From an uncultured Oscillospiraceae bacterium (GTDB taxonomy: Bacteria; Bacillota; Clostridia; Oscillospirales; Oscillospiraceae): a stretch of DNA of 5,562 nucleotides. Position numbers and translations under genes: made by a program. Shown piece after piece: positions 4,285-5,562 of the stretch (position 1 is the stretch's first letter; every line of letters begins with the position of its first letter). Below the pieces are notes generated by a model that saw only the letters and a program-made list of their open reading frames with translations, had not been told where the DNA came from and ran no database searches. The stretch is taken from contig CAADSF010000228.1 of NCBI GenBank assembly GCA_900751035.1, forward strand, positions 1-5,562, read 5' to 3'.

Positions 4285-5562
4285 CTAAATTCTGTATAAT
4301 AAGCATACCGTCTCCACAGATGCCCCGCATTCATCAAATTGCGTGAGCACCTTTTGCTCAATGGGAAACTTGTACGCAATCGCCTTTACAAAGCGTTTCT
4401 GCGTCTTTTGCTCCTCACGCGGGAACAACTCGACCTCGGAAATCAGGTATTTCACAAGGTCGCGCCGCTCTGCCGCATTCATTCTATCATAGATTGCGTC
4501 AAAAGACGAGAGGATTCCAATCAAAGATTGCACAGACATCTGCTCGCTTTCCAGAGTTGTCTTTTTCATCAGGCTCTCTTGCAGCAGATCCTCCGCCTTA
4601 TAAATCTGGTCATAGAGGTCATTCAGGCGGCGGGTCATGTCTGCGCGGCGGCGCTCTGCATACTTGTCATCCGGGGCAATGCGGTCAATATCCCACTCCA
4701 AGCTGTCGCGGCTGCGCTGTAAAGCGGATAGCTGGTTTTTGTAGGCGGTAATGTCATTCTCGACCTCGGTCATGTCCACGGCGGTCATTACCTTTTCCTG
4801 CAAATCCTTGATAAACTGCGGATTGCAAACAATCTTCCGGGTGTACTCCATCACCTCGTCCTCAACCTGACTGGCTACCACGCCATTCCTGCGGCATACC
4901 GAAGTCCCTCTATGTTTCGTCGCATAAGAACAGACATAAGATTCTGTGCGGCGCTCCGTGCCGTCCTGATTTGTCCACTTGGTCATACCGATATACATAG
5001 GTGCGCCGCATTGCGGACATTTTACGATACCGGACAACAGATGCGCGTTATACTGACCAATGTTGTGATTACCCTTTTTCCCACGAATGGCTTTGATCTC
5101 CTGCACCTTGTCAAAATCCTCTTTGGAAACAAACGCCTCATGGGAAATAACCTCACTCAAAATATACTCATCCTGCTTCACAAGCCGATACTCGTTATCT
5201 TTGCCAGGAACTTTCTCTGTCCGTCGCTTTCCCCATGCCACGCGCCCCGTATAAACCGGATTGCTAAGCATTCTCTTGATGTGGTCAGAACTCCACTCTC
5301 CATAGCTGGGGCGGATGGCATTCTTTGCCGGTGGGCGAGTATAACCGTTTCGATTGAGATAGCCCGAAATTGCCGTGTAGCCCATATTTCGGTTCAGGAA
5401 CATATCAAAAACCAGTTGCACGACAGCCTTTTCTTCCGGGACGGTCTCCAATTTTCCTTTACTCTTGTCATCGCCCTTTACCAGACGATATGATGTTTGC
5501 ACTGGCAAATCTGATTCTGGCTGACAGACCCTGTCTGGCAGTCTGATCATTGATGCCCCGCA
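4285..5562 (-). CDS. Large serine recombinase, C-terminal part (catalytic domain absent from window)
   Basis: The frame is open to the window edge; the first ATG is at 5550, giving 421 residues, and residues below use that numbering. YRLVKGDDKSKGKLETVPEE (21-40) through about 105 is the DNA-binding recombinase domain, including FLNRNMGYTAISGYLNRNGY and the MLSNPVYTG motif (94-102). A zinc ribbon follows with Cys178, Cys181, Cys207 and Cys219. A long coiled coil (about 260-335) and a terminal VETVCLL strand complete the usual C-terminal half, the part that contacts att sites and controls direction in integrases of clostridial mobile elements. Intact relatives are about 500-560 residues, with an N-terminal resolvase domain carrying the active serine; none is present here. 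Residues 1-20 do not look like the normal linker, so this may be a truncated or fused remnant rather than a gene merely cut by the window. Strand and AT-richer codon use set it apart from murA. Confidence 0.85.
   Translation of the reverse strand, partial: CGASMIRLPDRVCQPESDLPVQTSYRLVKGDDKSKGKLETVPEEKAVVQLVFDMFLNRNMGYTAISGYLNRNGYTRPPAKNAIRPSYGEWSSDHIKRMLSNPVYTGRVAWGKRRTEKVPGKDNEYRLVKQDEYILSEVISHEAFVSKEDFDKVQEIKAIRGKKGNHNIGQYNAHLLSGIVKCPQCGAPMYIGMTKWTNQDGTERRTESYVCSYATKHRGTSVCRRNGVVASQVEDEVMEYTRKIVCNPQFIKDLQEKVMTAVDMTEVENDITAYKNQLSALQRSRDSLEWDIDRIAPDDKYAERRRADMTRRLNDLYDQIYKAEDLLQESLMKKTTLESEQMSVQSLIGILSSFDAIYDRMNAAERRDLVKYLISEVELFPREEQKTQKRFVKAIAYKFPIEQKVLTQFDECGASVETVCLLYRI
5517..5541. repeat. 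Imperfect 25-bp palindrome at the anomalous recombinase N-terminus
   Basis: The left arm CTGGCTGACAG and the right arm CTGTCTGGCAG are complementary except at two positions, flanking a three-base centre around 5529. It lies within the codons for the atypical residues before the recombinase domain. Imperfect palindromes of this kind are what serine recombinase sites look like, but a chance hairpin is equally possible. Confidence 0.4.

Noticed and set aside
4912..5493. Plus-strand open frame of 193 codons opposite the recombinase
   Set aside because: It is antisense to the zinc ribbon and recombinase domain, has no ribosome binding site, and its translation resembles no family I know.
1..5562. 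CRISPR array, tRNA or rRNA genes
   Set aside because: No regularly spaced direct repeats and no tRNA- or rRNA-like segments were seen on either strand.

Overview
The window looks like a piece of a Gram-positive, anaerobic gut-type Clostridia chromosome, most likely from the Oscillospiraceae/Ruminococcaceae group. The reasons are a high-GC coding style, strong AGGAGG-type ribosome binding sites, a MurA of the Firmicutes type, a PadR/HAAS (DUF1700) regulatory pair, a clostridial large serine recombinase, and a GC-rich intergenic palindromic repeat at the left edge that resembles those I recall from this group. Assignment to a genus is not possible from the sequence alone.

Left part (1-2480, plus strand): a repeat element of two stem-loops (1-74) is followed by a membrane-anchored protein of the YycI/YycH-like type (131-952). 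A leader region with an extended -10 promoter (1024-1052) then precedes murA (TTG start at 1141, stop at 2436), the first committed enzyme of peptidoglycan synthesis, and a textbook intrinsic terminator (2447-2479). Both genes fit cell-envelope maintenance.

Middle part (2525-4175, minus strand): a PadR repressor gene (3781-4107) has its own promoter. An ACTAGT-N11-ACTAGT repeat lies over the -10, a good candidate for an autoregulatory operator. Downstream, and translationally coupled to padR, is a HAAS-domain membrane protein, then a small three-helix membrane protein, then a small Cro/C1-type HTH protein. In the sequence as given, the HAAS protein and the small membrane protein are each broken by one apparent single-base deletion. 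The HTH gene has no convincing start codon or ribosome binding site. The cassette therefore looks either freshly decayed (only padR intact) or affected by sequence errors.

Right part (4187-5562, minus strand): this holds the C-terminal portion of a large serine recombinase (recombinase domain, zinc ribbon, coiled coil). The catalytic serine domain is missing inside the window, and the residues before the recombinase domain do not look like the usual linker. The last 11 bases of the window repeat the bases encoding CGA near this protein's own C-terminus. This suggests a tandem recombinase copy or a recombination junction just outside the window. A strong terminator and a second GC-rich hairpin separate the recombinase from padR. 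The right part is thus a mobile-element edge next to a conserved cell-wall locus, with a damaged regulatory cassette between them.
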